From Halorubrum sp. 48-1-W (lineage in GTDB: Archaea > Halobacteriota > Halobacteria > Halobacteriales > Haloferacaceae), in the NCBI RefSeq assembly GCF_003287355.1, contig NZ_QMIM01000034.1:1-50433 (forward strand): 50,433 nucleotides of DNA, read 5' to 3'. A program made the position numbers and the translations under genes. The notes below the pieces were generated by a model that was not told the origin of the DNA, made no database searches, and saw only the letters and a program-made list of their open reading frames with translations. Shown here piece after piece: positions 39,602 through 49,160 of this stretch (position 1 is its first letter; the number at the start of each line of letters is the position of its first letter).

Positions 39602-41773
39602 ATGCTCAACAAGATTCGACTAAGCAACACCGACCTTCGACCGAAAATCATACTCGCGTTCGTCCTCGTCGCTGCCCTGGTTGCCGTCACCGGGGCGGTC
39701 GGCTACACCTCGGTTGCCGCAGTCGACGAGGAAGCACATCTTATCGCGGAGGATGGACAGAAGATGGACGCGAGCGCGGTGATGATTGTAGGCATCGAAC
39801 AGCAGCGTGCGGCGATACAGGCCGCCCAACTCGGTGACGAAAACGCCCAGCAAGAATTCGAGGAGGCCAACCAACTCTTCACCGAACAGGCACAGCATCT
39901 CGAAGAAACGGAGTTGAGCCCAGAGCAAGAAGAACAGTTCGAAACCCTCGAATCTCAACACGAGGAGTACAACGCGCTCGGAAGCGAGTTTTTCGAAGCA
40001 CAACAAGAAGGTGACGCCGAACTGGCTACTGAGAAGGCCGAAGAGATGGAGTCACTGAGAGCCCCAATGGAGGAAAATGCGCACTCGATCGAGGAATCGG
40101 CCCAAGCCGATCTGGAGTCCCAAGTTGCGATCGCCGATAGCACGACGCAGACGGCACAGATGGAGATCATCGGACTCACGATCGGTGCGTTCGTCGTCGC
40201 GGTCGTGATCGGGCTGTTCGTCACGAAGCGGATCACAGCACCGGTCTCTCAACTCTCCGAGGCCGCCGTCGCCGCCAGCGACGGCGACTTCGATACCGAT
40301 ATCGACGACCACGTCGAAAACGACGAGCTCGGTCGAATGGTCGATTCGTTCAGGGAGATGCAGGCGAATCTCAAATCGGTGTTCGGTGAAATCGACACGT
40401 TCAGTAACAACCTAGCAACTGGCGACGACGAGCTTCGAACTCGCGAGCGGGACACGGACTTTCCGGGACGGTACGGCGACATCATGACCAATCTTGATCG
40501 CGGTGCCAACCAAGTGGTCACCGGGTTCGAAGAGATACGGACGGCCAGCGAGAACCTCCAGAACGGTCGGCTCGATCAGGACATCGACGCCGACAAGCCC
40601 GGCAGCTACGGTCAGATACTGGTCTCACTCGACACCGGAATCGACCAACTCAACGAGAGTCTCGTGGCCGTCCAACGGATCACCGATGAGGTCGCAGCGG
40701 CCAGCGAGGAGACGGCAACGACCGCGACCGAACTCGACGAGGCGAGTGCTGAAGTCGCGACCTCCGTCGAAGAGCTCCAGCAGGCGAGCGAGGACATCGC
40801 AAGATCGGTTCAGGAGATCAACACCGGAGCCAACGAGCAAAGCGACGACCTCCAGCGTGTGGCCAACGAGATGAGCGATCTGTCGGCGGCCGTCGAAGAA
40901 GTCGCCTCCTCGGCCGAAGAAGTGGGTGTAACCGCACAGAATGCTGTCGAGCGGGGTCTGGAGGGGCAAGCGGCGGCCTCCGAGGCAACCGAAGAGATCG
41001 CCGCGATCGAATCACAGGCGGATGAAGCAGCCACACAGGTCGAGGCACTTGATGACAAGATTACCGAGATAAACGAAATCGTCGATCTCATCACGGATAT
41101 CGCCGAGCAGACGAACCTGCTCGCGCTGAACGCCTCGATCGAGGCAGCTCGCGCCGGCGAAGCCGGCGAAGGATTCGCCGTCGTCGCGGACGAGATCAAA
41201 ACGCTTGCGGAAGAGGTCGGGGAGGCGACGACCGAGATCGAAACCCAGATCGAAGACATCCAATCGACGACGACCGAGACGGTTGAGGGAATGGAGACGA
41301 TGACCGAACGCGTCGATCGGGGCTCGGAAACGATCGAGAACGCGATCGACATGTTCGACGAGATCGCACAGGCAGTCGACGAAGCTGAATCGGGTGTCCA
41401 GGAGATCAGCAGTGCGACCGACGATCAGGCTGCCTCGACCGAGGAGGTCGTTTCGACGGTCGAGGAGATAGCGAGCGTAAGCGATCAGGCCGCAAACGAA
41501 GCGAGTACGGTTTCGGCGGCCACGGAGGAACAGACTTCGTCGCTGTCGGAGGTCGCAGAAACGGCTGAACACCTGTCGAACCTCTCGGATACGTCGACTG
41601 CGGAGCAGCTCTCGGCGGCGTCGGAGACGCTCCGGGAGCAGGTCGCAGCGTTCGAACTCGACACTACGGCAACGGCCGACGCGATGTCTCCCGACACATC
41701 GAGCGCGACGCAGCCGGTCAGTGCCACGGACGGCGGCGAAAATCGACCACCAACACGGAGTGACGAGTCATAA
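39602..41773 (+). CDS. Halobacterial transducer (methyl-accepting chemotaxis protein)
   Basis: A 723-aa receptor. Membrane helix 1 is at about 15-36 ([20 protein letters not shown]). A ~150-residue helical, Glu/Gln-rich extracellular domain (four-helix-bundle type, [20 protein letters not shown]) follows, then helix 2 at about 187-207 ([20 protein letters not shown]). After the HAMP region come long coiled coils and the CheA/CheW-binding tip, [19 protein letters not shown], near residues 502-520. Glu/Gln pairs flanking the tip are candidate methylation sites. Third-codon G/C preference is weaker than in its neighbours (more GAA, CAA, GAT), suggesting transfer or relaxed selection. No che or fla genes are adjacent. 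Confidence 0.93.
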   Translation: MLNKIRLSNTDLRPKIILAFVLVAALVAVTGAVGYTSVAAVDEEAHLIAEDGQKMDASAVMIVGIEQQRAAIQAAQLGDENAQQEFEEANQLFTEQAQHLEETELSPEQEEQFETLESQHEEYNALGSEFFEAQQEGDAELATEKAEEMESLRAPMEENAHSIEESAQADLESQVAIADSTTQTAQMEIIGLTIGAFVVAVVIGLFVTKRITAPVSQLSEAAVAASDGDFDTDIDDHVENDELGRMVDSFREMQANLKSVFGEIDTFSNNLATGDDELRTRERDTDFPGRYGDIMTNLDRGANQVVTGFEEIRTASENLQNGRLDQDIDADKPGSYGQILVSLDTGIDQLNESLVAVQRITDEVAAASEETATTATELDEASAEVATSVEELQQASEDIARSVQEINTGANEQSDDLQRVANEMSDLSAAVEEVASSAEEVGVTAQNAVERGLEGQAAASEATEEIAAIESQADEAATQVEALDDKITEINEIVDLITDIAEQTNLLALNASIEAARAGEAGEGFAVVADEIKTLAEEVGEATTEIETQIEDIQSTTTETVEGMETMTERVDRGSETIENAIDMFDEIAQAVDEAESGVQEISSATDDQAASTEEVVSTVEEIASVSDQAANEASTVSAATEEQTSSLSEVAETAEHLSNLSDTSTAEQLSAASETLREQVAAFELDTTATADAMSPDTSSATQPVSATDGGENRPPTRSDES

Positions 41774-41860
41774 ATAGAGGATACGTACCACTATCACCGG
41801 CTGAAGATTCCAACGGAGCCTCCGTTCCCTCCCTTCGATCGTGCGTCTCTCCACTCCTAC

Positions 41861-41933
41861 GGCCGTCACGGTCGCCGCCTCCCGGCGACTCTCGACGGTT
41901 CCCGGCGTCTTCCGAACGACGACCGTGACGGCC
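41861..41933. terminator. 14-bp perfect inverted repeat between convergent transducer and NMD3 genes
   Basis: GGCCGTCACGGTCG (41861-41874) is fully complementary to CGACCGTGACGGCC (41920-41933), with a 45-nt loop. It touches the NMD3-homologue stop codon. It could be a bidirectional terminator or a protein-binding site. Confidence 0.5.
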
Positions 41934-43039
41934 TACTCTCGGGGAACCAGGTGGACGTCGCCGCCGTGTTTGAACGCCAACACCGTGTCCGCGTCGTCGT
42001 CGACGAACGCGGGGTTCGGAACCGTCCGCGCCTCGTAGGTCTCCGGGTCGAGCACCTGGATCGCGTGTTCGTCCTCGACGGTCACCACGGTCGTCTCCGC
42101 GGCGTCGTCCCGAGTGCCGAGCCGGGTCGCGTCGGGCGTCCCGCCCTCGTCGAACGCGGAGGTGTACTCCTCGCCGGTGGCGAGCCGGATCCCTTGGATC
42201 CGACCGGAGACGCCGGTGACGAGCACCGGACCGTCGCCGTCCCCGGGATCGAGTATCTCGCCCGGGGCGTACCGCGGGAGCCGGACTGCGAACGTCACGC
42301 GGTACACCTCGTTGCCGTCGCCGTCCTCGGTGACGAGCGTCGGGTACGACTCGAAGCTCCCCCCCAACTCCGTCGTGACCCGCGCCGCGACGTTTTCCGC
42401 GAGCCGGTTCGATGAGACCTTCACGTCGGGGCCCTCGTCGGTCTCGTTCACCTCCGTGATGAACGCCTCCCGGTCGCCCTTCGCCTCCTGGTCGGCGACG
42501 TACGACTCGGCGATGTCGAGCGCCTCGGCACGCTCCTCGGCGGTGAGGTCGCGGCCGTCCGCACGAACCTGTATCACCCCGGCGTAGTAGCCGCCGGCGA
42601 TCCGACCACACCGGTCGCAGGTCCCCCGCGACACCTTCACCGGGACCGTGACCGCCGCCGAACGGAGCGTTCCGCGGACGACACCCGAAAAGCGGCAGTG
42701 CATCCGGACCGTGTTCTCGTCGACCTGCTCGGGCTCGACGCTCCACTGGACGTCCTCGGCAGCGACGTGAACGCCGAGCGCCTCCGCGACCTCGTCGACC
42801 GCGACGTCGGTGTAGTCGCGCGCGCCCACGTCCCGCCAGGACTCCCCGCGGCGGACCGCCCCGCAACCCGAGCAGACGAGCACCTCGATCCGGTCCGGCG
42901 CGTCCACGAGCTCGAAGTCCTCGAAGTAGCAGTCGTCACACAACAGCGCGTCCCGCCCCGCCGGATCGCCGGGTAAGGGGTCGCGACGCTCGGGGACGGC
43001 GTCGCCACACCGGGGACAGAACTCCCGCGATTCGCTCAT
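41933..43039 (-). CDS. NMD3-family ribosome/RNA-binding protein
   Basis: A 368-aa homologue of the archaeal/eukaryotic NMD3 family; eukaryotic NMD3 is the 60S export adaptor. The N-terminal zinc ribbons show [33 protein letters not shown] and [14 protein letters not shown]. The middle alpha/beta part contains [20 protein letters not shown], and the end is beta-rich and OB-like ([20 protein letters not shown]). In archaea it probably acts in 50S subunit maturation. The ATG at 43039 lies 23 nt after a TATA box. The gene is divergent from the PDCD5 gene. Confidence 0.88.
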   Translation of the reverse strand: MSESREFCPRCGDAVPERRDPLPGDPAGRDALLCDDCYFEDFELVDAPDRIEVLVCSGCGAVRRGESWRDVGARDYTDVAVDEVAEALGVHVAAEDVQWSVEPEQVDENTVRMHCRFSGVVRGTLRSAAVTVPVKVSRGTCDRCGRIAGGYYAGVIQVRADGRDLTAEERAEALDIAESYVADQEAKGDREAFITEVNETDEGPDVKVSSNRLAENVAARVTTELGGSFESYPTLVTEDGDGNEVYRVTFAVRLPRYAPGEILDPGDGDGPVLVTGVSGRIQGIRLATGEEYTSAFDEGGTPDATRLGTRDDAAETTVVTVEDEHAIQVLDPETYEARTVPNPAFVDDDADTVLAFKHGGDVHLVPRE

Positions 43040-43062
43040 GACCGCGGATACGACGGTGACCC

Positions 43063-43070
43063 GTTTAAAC
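43063..43070 (-). promoter_or_regulatory. TATA box of the NMD3-family gene
   Basis: GTTTAAAC, 23 nt before the ATG at 43039. Being palindromic it could also serve the opposite strand, but the PDCD5 gene has its own nearer T-rich box at about 43132-43139. Confidence 0.55.
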
Positions 43071-43160
43071 AGCCCGAACCGGCTTCCGAGATCGCTCGGT
43101 CGGGGGGGAACGCGGTCGATCCTCCGAAATCGTTTTTCGCCCGGACCGAGAAGGACGGGT

Positions 43161-43514
43161 ATGAGCGGCAACCCCGACGACGAACGGCTCGAGGAACTGC
43201 GCGAGAAGAAGCTCCAGGAGCTCCAGGACCGGGCTGGCGAGGGCGGCGGCGACGCCGAGGCCCAACAGGAGGCCCAACAGCGGGCGGAGGCCCAACAGGA
43301 GGCGGTGCTCAAACAGCACTTGACCGACGGCGCGCGCCAGCGACTCAACGCGGTCGAGATGTCGAAACCGGAGTTCGCGAAGAAGGTCAAACAGCAGGTC
43401 GCGGCGCTGGCACAGAGCGGCCGCGTCCAGGGGCGAATCGACGAGGACCAGATGCGCGACCTGCTCAAGGAGCTCCAACCCGAGCAGAAGAGCTTCGACA
43501 TCCGGCGACGGTAG
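43161..43514 (+). CDS. PDCD5/TFAR19 family DNA-binding protein
   Basis: A 117-aa helical basic/acidic protein of normal archaeal length. It starts [21 protein letters not shown] Gln/Ala/Glu-rich linker ([20 protein letters not shown]) precedes the conserved core, [20 protein letters not shown] and [19 protein letters not shown]. Archaeal members bind DNA or ribosome-related partners and the exact role is unsettled. Its TAG is directly followed by the ATG of the PP-loop gene with no gap, so the two form an operon. Confidence 0.9.
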   Translation: MSGNPDDERLEELREKKLQELQDRAGEGGGDAEAQQEAQQRAEAQQEAVLKQHLTDGARQRLNAVEMSKPEFAKKVKQQVAALAQSGRVQGRIDEDQMRDLLKELQPEQKSFDIRRR

Positions 43515-44108
43515 ATGGAGCTCGCGCTGCTGTACAGCGGGGGAAAGGACTCCTCGCTCGCTGCCGCCCTGCTCGACCGGTTTTACGACGTTCGGTGTGT
43601 GACCGGCAGCTTCGGGCTCACCGACGACTGGGAGCACGCCGAGCGCGCGGCCGCGGAGATCGGCTTCCCGTTCGAGCGGATCGAACTGGACCGCGCGGTC
43701 GCCGAGGAGGCCGTCGAGCGCATGATCGCCGACGGCTACCCCCGAAACGGGATCCAGCGGGTTCACGAGCACGCCTTGGAGACCATCGCCGAACGCGAGG
43801 TCGACGCGATCGCCGACGGGAGCCGCCGGGACGACCGGGTCCCGACGGTCTCGCGCGCACAGGCACAGAGCCTGGAGGACCGCCACGGGGTCGACTACAT
43901 CTCGCCGCTCTCGGGGTTCGGGCGGCACGCGGTCGACCGGCTCGTCGAGGCCACCTTCGAGGTCGAACAGGGGCCGAGCGAGGAAGTCCCGAAGGCCGAC
44001 TACGAGGACGAGCTACGGGCGCTCATCGCCGAGGAACACGGCGAGCAGACGGTGGAGGACGTGTTCCCCGACCACGACCAGACGTACGTACACGGGCGGA
44101 ACGACTGA
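43515..44108 (+). CDS. PP-loop ATPase (adenine nucleotide alpha-hydrolase-like)
   Basis: A 197-aa HUP-domain protein. The PP-loop is LLYSGGKDSSLAAALL (SGGKDSS at about residues 8-14). Downstream, IADGSRRDDRVPTVSRAQAQ and VDYISPLSGFGRHAVDRLVE resemble the ATP-pyrophosphatase fold of tRNA-thiolation and diphthamide-type enzymes. It would activate a substrate by adenylation, with substrate unknown. It starts on the base after the PDCD5 stop and is probably co-expressed. A nested hairpin follows the stop. Confidence 0.85.
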   Translation: MELALLYSGGKDSSLAAALLDRFYDVRCVTGSFGLTDDWEHAERAAAEIGFPFERIELDRAVAEEAVERMIADGYPRNGIQRVHEHALETIAEREVDAIADGSRRDDRVPTVSRAQAQSLEDRHGVDYISPLSGFGRHAVDRLVEATFEVEQGPSEEVPKADYEDELRALIAEEHGEQTVEDVFPDHDQTYVHGRND

Positions 44109-44153
44109 ACGCGGCCGGCGGGGAGGAACGACAGCCGAGAGCTCGGGTTCGGA

Positions 44154-44198
44154 CGAAAGCCGAGGCCCCCCCGACGAAGAGAGTCGGAACGGCTTTCG
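44154..44198. terminator. Nested hairpin between the PP-loop and ferritin-like genes
   Basis: The outer stem CGAAAGCCG (44154-44162)/CGGCTTTCG (44190-44198) is perfect, and an inner CCGAC/GTCGG stem has a 7-nt loop. It may end the PDCD5 transcript or fold in the 5' leader of the ferritin-like gene. Confidence 0.4.
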
Positions 44199-44221
44199 GT
44201 CTGGGACGACAACGTTGTGAC

Positions 44222-44677
44222 ATGGGATCCGACCGCGTCATCGACCTGCTCCGCAGGGCGTACGCCGACGAGATCGAGACCGTGATGAACTACCAGACGA
44301 ACGCGATCGTCCTCGATGGGGTCCGAGCCGAGGAGATCAAAGAGAGCCTCAAGACGGACATCCAGGAGGAGCTCGGCCACGCTGAGCAGCTCGGCCAGCG
44401 GCTCAAACAGCTCGACGCGCGGCCGCCGGGCTCCGCGGAGTTCACCGCCCGACAGGACTCGCTTCAGCCGCCCGAGGACTCGACCGACGTGCTCGCGGTC
44501 ATCGAGGGCGTCCTCGACGCCGAGGAGGGAGCGATCGCGACCTACCGGGACCTGATCGACGCCGCGGAGGCGGCGAACGACCCCGTGACCGAGGACCTCG
44601 CCGTGACGCTCCTCTCCGACGAGGAGGCCCACCGAACCGAGTTCCGCGGGTTCCAGAAGGAGTACCGGACAGAGTAG
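44222..44677 (+). CDS. Ferritin-like diiron-domain protein (bacterioferritin/Dps superfamily)
   Basis: A 151-aa four-helix bundle. Candidate iron ligands lie in the helices AYADEIETVMNYQTNAIVLD, IQEELGHAEQLGQRLKQLD (ExxH), LDAEEGAIATYRDLIDAAE and LLSDEEAHRTEFRGFQKEYR (ExxH). These are the four ligand positions of ferritin-like proteins. It could oxidise and store iron or act as a diiron enzyme. No TATA box at leaderless distance is clear, unlike most genes here; a structured region lies 24-68 nt upstream. Confidence 0.85.
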   Translation: MGSDRVIDLLRRAYADEIETVMNYQTNAIVLDGVRAEEIKESLKTDIQEELGHAEQLGQRLKQLDARPPGSAEFTARQDSLQPPEDSTDVLAVIEGVLDAEEGAIATYRDLIDAAEAANDPVTEDLAVTLLSDEEAHRTEFRGFQKEYRTE

Positions 44678-44772
44678 TCGAGTCCCCGTCTGAGCGGTCG
44701 CGGGTCGCCGTCGCCAGTCCCACCCGCTCCCGAAAGGATGGTTTCAAGCGGCCGCTCGCCGAACCCGCCTCC

Positions 44773-46095
44773 ATGTACGAGGGACTCAAAGGGTTTCGCG
44801 ACTTCTATCCGGGAGAGCAGTCTGCCCGCCGGGAAGTGACCGACGCGATCGAAGGGGCAGCCGCGCGGTACGGCTTCCGCGAGGTCGCGACGCCCGCGCT
44901 CGAGCGGACGGAGATGTACGTCGACAAGTCCGGCGAGGAGATAGTCGAGGAGCTGTACGCCTTCGAGGACAGGGGTGGCCGCGAGGTGTCGCTCACGCCC
45001 GAACTCACGCCGACGGTCGCCCGGATGGTCGTCGCGAAGGGCCAGGAGCTCTCGAAGCCGATCAAGTGGGTCTCCACCCGGCCGTTCTGGCGCTACGAGC
45101 AGGTCCAGCAGGGGCGGTTCCGCGAGTTCTACCAGACCAACATCGATATCTTCGGGTCGTCCGCGCCGGAGGCGGACGCCGAGGTACTCGCGGTCGCCGC
45201 CGACGCCCTGACGGAGCTGGGGCTCACCGGCGACGACTTCGAGTTCCGTGTCTCCCACCGCGACGTGCTCGGCGGGCTCGTCCGTGCGCTCGCCGACGAC
45301 CCCGACGAGGTGGACACGCCGGCCGCGATCCGCGCGGTCGACAAGCGCGCGAAGGTGGACGACGGCGAGTACTTCGGCCTGCTTTCCGACGCCGGGCTCG
45401 ACCGCGCGACCGCCCGCGAGTTCGACGACCTGATCACGGACGTGGACGCGCCCGAGGACCTCGACGCTGTCGCCGAGGCAGGCGGGGAGGACGTGGAGGC
45501 CGCCGTCGAGAACCTCCGGAGCGTGCTCGCCGCCGCCGCCGACTTCGGCGCGGGCGAGTTCTGTGAGATATCGCTCACGACCGCCCGCGGGCTCGACTAC
45601 TACACCGGCGTCGTCTTCGAGTGTTTCGACTCCACCGGCGAGGTCTCCCGCTCCGTCTTCGGCGGCGGCCGCTACGACGACCTGATCGAGAGCTTCGGCG
45701 GTCAGCCCACCCCCGCGGTCGGGGTCGCACCCGGCCACGCGACGCTCAAGCTGCTGTGTCAGCGCGCCGGCGTCTGGCCCGACGAGGCGCTCTCGACCGA
45801 CTACTACGTCCTCTCCGTGGGCGACACCCGCCGGAAAGCCGCCGAGATCGCCCGCGACCTCCGGGCGCTCGCCGACGACGTGGTTGTCGAAGGCGACGTC
45901 TCGGACCGCTCGTTCGGCGCACAGCTCGGCTACGCCGACTCGATCAACGCGGAGACCGTGGTCGTCGTCGGCGAGCGCGACCTCGCGAACGGCGAGGTGA
46001 CCGTGAAGGACATGGAGAGCGGCGACGAGACGACCGCCCCGGTCGACGAGTTCCCGCCCGAGTCCGGCCTGCCGACCTACGACGACTACGAGTGA
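44773..46095 (+). CDS. hisS: Histidyl-tRNA synthetase
   Basis: A 440-aa class II synthetase. It starts MYEGLKGFRDFYPGEQSARR. Motif 2 is ISTRPFWRYEQVQQGRFREF-like (residues about 97-116). The histidine-specific motifs are ARGLDYYTGVVFECF and FGGGRYDDLIESFGG, and motif 3 is TPAVGVAPGHATL. The C-terminal anticodon-binding domain runs from about 345. It charges tRNA-His with histidine. It is alone on this strand between the ferritin-like gene and the convergent Nmad3-like gene. Confidence 0.94.
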   Translation: MYEGLKGFRDFYPGEQSARREVTDAIEGAAARYGFREVATPALERTEMYVDKSGEEIVEELYAFEDRGGREVSLTPELTPTVARMVVAKGQELSKPIKWVSTRPFWRYEQVQQGRFREFYQTNIDIFGSSAPEADAEVLAVAADALTELGLTGDDFEFRVSHRDVLGGLVRALADDPDEVDTPAAIRAVDKRAKVDDGEYFGLLSDAGLDRATAREFDDLITDVDAPEDLDAVAEAGGEDVEAAVENLRSVLAAAADFGAGEFCEISLTTARGLDYYTGVVFECFDSTGEVSRSVFGGGRYDDLIESFGGQPTPAVGVAPGHATLKLLCQRAGVWPDEALSTDYYVLSVGDTRRKAAEIARDLRALADDVVVEGDVSDRSFGAQLGYADSINAETVVVVGERDLANGEVTVKDMESGDETTAPVDEFPPESGLPTYDDYE

Positions 46096-46119
46096 ACGGG
46101 AGGCGACGACCGGCCGCGG

Positions 46120-46890
46120 TCACGACCGCCGGACCCGGTCCAGCACCGTCGCCGTCGCCGCCTCGTCGAACCGCATGGGCCGTCGCCACCAGGGTCCCTT
46201 CCCCGAGTCGCTCGACAGCTCGGTGACGAGCCCGTTCGCGTCCGACCCCGCTGTCGGCGTGCTCAGTGGGATCACGCGGTCGAAGAGTCCCGACTCGTCC
46301 GGGTCGCCCGCGACGGCGACCCGGGCGTCGAAGGGGTCGCGTTTGAGGTGGGCGTTCGTCGGGACGACGTCGGCGGCCGTCTCACGGTCGGGAGCGTCGA
46401 GAACGCGACCGACCCGGATCCCGGCGAACAGGTACGCGCCCCAGTCGGGCGCGAGGTCGTCCGCGACGGCCGACGCGTCGGCGACCGTCGAATCGTCGTT
46501 GGGGTCGTCCGCCCCCGGCCCACGCCAGCCATGGGGTCGGAGCGCGAGCGTCGCGTAGAACAGCAGCCAGTCGCCCGGCTCGAGGTCGGCGATCGGCGCG
46601 GCCTTGATCGCGTAGGGGTCTCCGTAGGTCGCGTGCTCGCGGCCGTGAACGCCGGGGAACTCCGGGTCCATGTGGACCGGCCGGTCGCGGAGCGGCTCGG
46701 GAAGCGAGAAGGGAAGGTCGAGGTCGGCGTACGTCGGCATCGGCTCGTCGACCGGGAAGCGGTCCGGCGGGAGCGTCACGGCCGACTCCGGGATCGGGAC
46801 GTACGCGAACGATCCGTCGGGGTACACCGGCCCGCGAAACCCCGGCTCGTTGGTGTTGGCGGCGACGTTGACGGCGACGGCGCGGGTCAT
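46120..46890 (-). CDS. Nmad3-like protein (putative nucleotide-modification-associated domain 3)
   Basis: A 256-aa protein. AVNVAANTNEPGFRGPVYPD and GSFAYVPIPES at the N-terminus are the pattern I associate with Nmad3, a family named for its occurrence beside DNA-base-modification genes in phages. Further conserved-looking blocks are HMDPEFPGVHGREHATYGDP, IADLEPGDWLLFYATLALRP and KRDPFDARVAVAGDPDESGL. It ends GKGPWWRRPMRFD plus a short helix. The biochemical function is not established. No DNA-modification partner is next to it; the acyltransferase gene lies 20 bp downstream on the same strand. Confidence 0.65.
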   Translation of the reverse strand: MTRAVAVNVAANTNEPGFRGPVYPDGSFAYVPIPESAVTLPPDRFPVDEPMPTYADLDLPFSLPEPLRDRPVHMDPEFPGVHGREHATYGDPYAIKAAPIADLEPGDWLLFYATLALRPHGWRGPGADDPNDDSTVADASAVADDLAPDWGAYLFAGIRVGRVLDAPDRETAADVVPTNAHLKRDPFDARVAVAGDPDESGLFDRVIPLSTPTAGSDANGLVTELSSDSGKGPWWRRPMRFDEAATATVLDRVRRS

Positions 46891-46910
46891 TGGGAGGGAT
46901 CCCGAGACGG

Positions 46911-47822
46911 CTACTCCGGCGTTCCCGGCGGGCGGAGGTCACGATCGAACTCGTCGAAGCGGTCGAGATCCTCGGGGAGTTCGTACGGGATCTCCCGCTC
47001 GTCGCTCCGGTCGGGGAGCCGGCCGTCCTCGAGCGCCTCGGCAGTCTCCTCCCAGCCGGGTTTCACGCGGATGCTACGCGCGGGCGTTCCGACCACGACG
47101 TGATGGTCCGGGACGTCGCCCTGGACGACCGCGCGTGCCCCGACGACGCTGTTCTCGCCGATACGACAGCCGGCGCGCACCATCGCGTCGTAGGTGACGC
47201 GAGCGTCGTCGCCGACGACGGTGTGGAAGTTCCGGACCGCGGTCTGGTCGACGAGGTCGTGGTCGTGGCTGTAGACGTGGACGCCGTCCGAGATGGACGC
47301 GCGGTCGCCGACCGTCAGCCTGCCACGATCGTCGAGGTGGACGTCGTCGTGGATCACGACGTTGTCGCCGATCTCGATGTTGTGGCCGTACGTGAACGAT
47401 ATCCCCTTGAAGAAGCGACAGCCGTCGCCACACTCCGCGAAGAGGTGTTTCCCGAGCATCCGGCGGAACCGCAGGGCGAACTCGACGTTGTCGGCCATGG
47501 GCGTGGCGTCGAACTGCCGCCAGAGCCACTGGAGGTGTTTCGACCGCCGGAACCGCTCCTCGTCCTTTTCCGCGTAGTACTCGGACTCGAGCGTGGCGTT
47601 ACACGGGTCGTACCCCTGGAGTCGGACGCGCTCGGCCTTCGAGACGTCCGCGCCGTCCTGCCAGGCCTCCCAGCGCTCGCGGTCGCCGTGGAGGTCGATC
47701 AGCGTGTCCCGAACGACGTCGCAGGTGTCCTCCGTCGAGGAGAGCCGGTCGTCCACCTCGTCGATGAACCCCTGAATCGACGCCTCCGCGTCGGTCGGCA
47801 GGGACACGTGTCGCTTTGTCAT
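46911..47822 (-). CDS. Left-handed beta-helix (hexapeptide) acyltransferase
   Basis: A 303-aa protein. Residues 1 to about 135 are helical and unusual for the family (TDAEASIQGFIDEVDDRLSS, KHLQWLWRQFDATPMADNVE). Hexapeptide repeats then form the beta helix: FTYGHNIEIGDNVVIHDDVH, LTVGDRASISDGVHVYSHDH, and a C-terminal VVGARAVVQGDVPDHHVVVG. It ends in a charged tail. The catalytic His is probably in VYSHDHD. It would transfer an acetyl or other acyl group to a sugar or small molecule. The ATG at 47822 has a TATA box 22 nt upstream. It is the upstream neighbour of the Nmad3-like gene on the same strand. Confidence 0.87.
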   Translation of the reverse strand: MTKRHVSLPTDAEASIQGFIDEVDDRLSSTEDTCDVVRDTLIDLHGDRERWEAWQDGADVSKAERVRLQGYDPCNATLESEYYAEKDEERFRRSKHLQWLWRQFDATPMADNVEFALRFRRMLGKHLFAECGDGCRFFKGISFTYGHNIEIGDNVVIHDDVHLDDRGRLTVGDRASISDGVHVYSHDHDLVDQTAVRNFHTVVGDDARVTYDAMVRAGCRIGENSVVGARAVVQGDVPDHHVVVGTPARSIRVKPGWEETAEALEDGRLPDRSDEREIPYELPEDLDRFDEFDRDLRPPGTPE

Positions 47823-47993
47823 CGTCGAACGTTCGCCGGGAAGCCTCAAATGGGTTCGGTTGTGCGACGCGACCGCCACGACGCGGGCGGCACCGACCGG
47901 TTCGAGACACAGCGACGACTCCGGCACGTCCGGCGGTCTCAGTTCCCGAGGACGACCGCGCCCGATAAGTGTCCCCGCGTCCAACGACGGTTC

Positions 47994-49067
47994 ATGCAAC
48001 ACCGAGAACTCGGGACCTCCGGCGTCGAGGTGTCGGAGATCGGCTTCGGCGCGTGGGTCGTCGGGACGGACTGGTGGGGCGACCGCTCGGACGAGCAGGC
48101 GGTCGGGATGGTCCGGGACGCCCTCGACGCGGGCATCACCTACGTCGACACCGGCGACGTGTACGGCCACGGCGAGTCCGAGCGGATCGTCGGCGAGGCG
48201 ATCGCTGACCGCCGCGAGGAAGTCACGCTGGCGACGAAGGTCGGCTACGACTTCTACGACAACCCGCAGGCGGGCCACGGCGAACTCCCGAAGGAGCTGA
48301 ACGAGGAGTACCTCCGCGAGGCGCTCGAGGCCTCGCTCGACCGGCTCGACACGGACTACGTCGACCTCCTCCAGTTACACAACGCCAACGTCGACGAGGT
48401 CACGCCCGAGGTCCGCGACCTCCTCCGCGAGTGGAAATCGGAGGGGCGCGTCCGGGCGCTCGGCTGGGCGCTCGGTCCCTCCATCGGCTGGCTGGCGGAG
48501 GGCGACGCTGCCGTCGAGTACGACGAGTTCGACGCGGTCCAGACCGTCTTCAACCTCTTCGAGCAGGAGCCCGGTCGCCACTTCGTCGACACGATCCGCG
48601 AGACGGGGTCCGACACGTCCGTCATCGCGCGGGTCCCACACTCGTCCGGGCTGCTCAACGAGCAGGTGACGCCCAACACCGTGTTGGAGGACGGCGACCA
48701 CCGCGCCCACCGCCCGAAGGAGTGGTACGAGACCGGCTGGGAGAAGGTCGAGTCGATCCGCTTCCTCGAGGAGCCCGACCACGCCGCGGGGACGCGCACC
48801 CTGAGCCAGGCGTCGATCCGCTGGCTGCTCGCCCACGACGAGGTCGCCTCGGTGACGCCCACGTTCCGGGACGGCGAGGACATCGCGGAGTGGAGCACTG
48901 CCAGCGACGTGCCCCCGCTCTCCGACGCCGAGTACGACCGGCTCGAGGAGCTGTACGCGCGGAACTTCGGCGTCGACCGCGACGACGGGATGGACGCCCT
49001 CCGAACCTCCGTCGACGGCGAGGACATCGCGGCCGCGGGCCTCGAGAAGCGCGCCGCCTCGTACTGA
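47994..49067 (+). CDS. Aldo/keto reductase
   Basis: A 357-aa NAD(P)H-dependent (alpha/beta)8 reductase. The catalytic tetrad is visible: Asp and Tyr in ITYVDTGDVYGHGESERIVG, Lys in LATKVGYDF and His in YVDLLQLHNANV. The cofactor end is SQASIRWLLAHDEVASVTPT. It should reduce a carbonyl, with substrate unknown. The ATG at 47994 is 22 nt after a GATAAGTG TATA-like box; it is divergent from the acyltransferase gene. Confidence 0.92.
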   Translation: MQHRELGTSGVEVSEIGFGAWVVGTDWWGDRSDEQAVGMVRDALDAGITYVDTGDVYGHGESERIVGEAIADRREEVTLATKVGYDFYDNPQAGHGELPKELNEEYLREALEASLDRLDTDYVDLLQLHNANVDEVTPEVRDLLREWKSEGRVRALGWALGPSIGWLAEGDAAVEYDEFDAVQTVFNLFEQEPGRHFVDTIRETGSDTSVIARVPHSSGLLNEQVTPNTVLEDGDHRAHRPKEWYETGWEKVESIRFLEEPDHAAGTRTLSQASIRWLLAHDEVASVTPTFRDGEDIAEWSTASDVPPLSDAEYDRLEELYARNFGVDRDDGMDALRTSVDGEDIAAAGLEKRAASY

Positions 49068-49160
49068 GACGAGGGGGCGGACGGGCTACGTGACGGGCGC
49101 GCTTCCGACTCGTCTTCGGGCATTCGTAAGAGCGTTTCAACGAACCGGTTTCTTGCTGGG

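Noticed and set aside
41774-41932. Small gene between the transducer and the NMD3-family gene
   Set aside because: Frames are short, lack starts or haloarchaeal codon phasing, and the stretch is occupied by a long inverted repeat.
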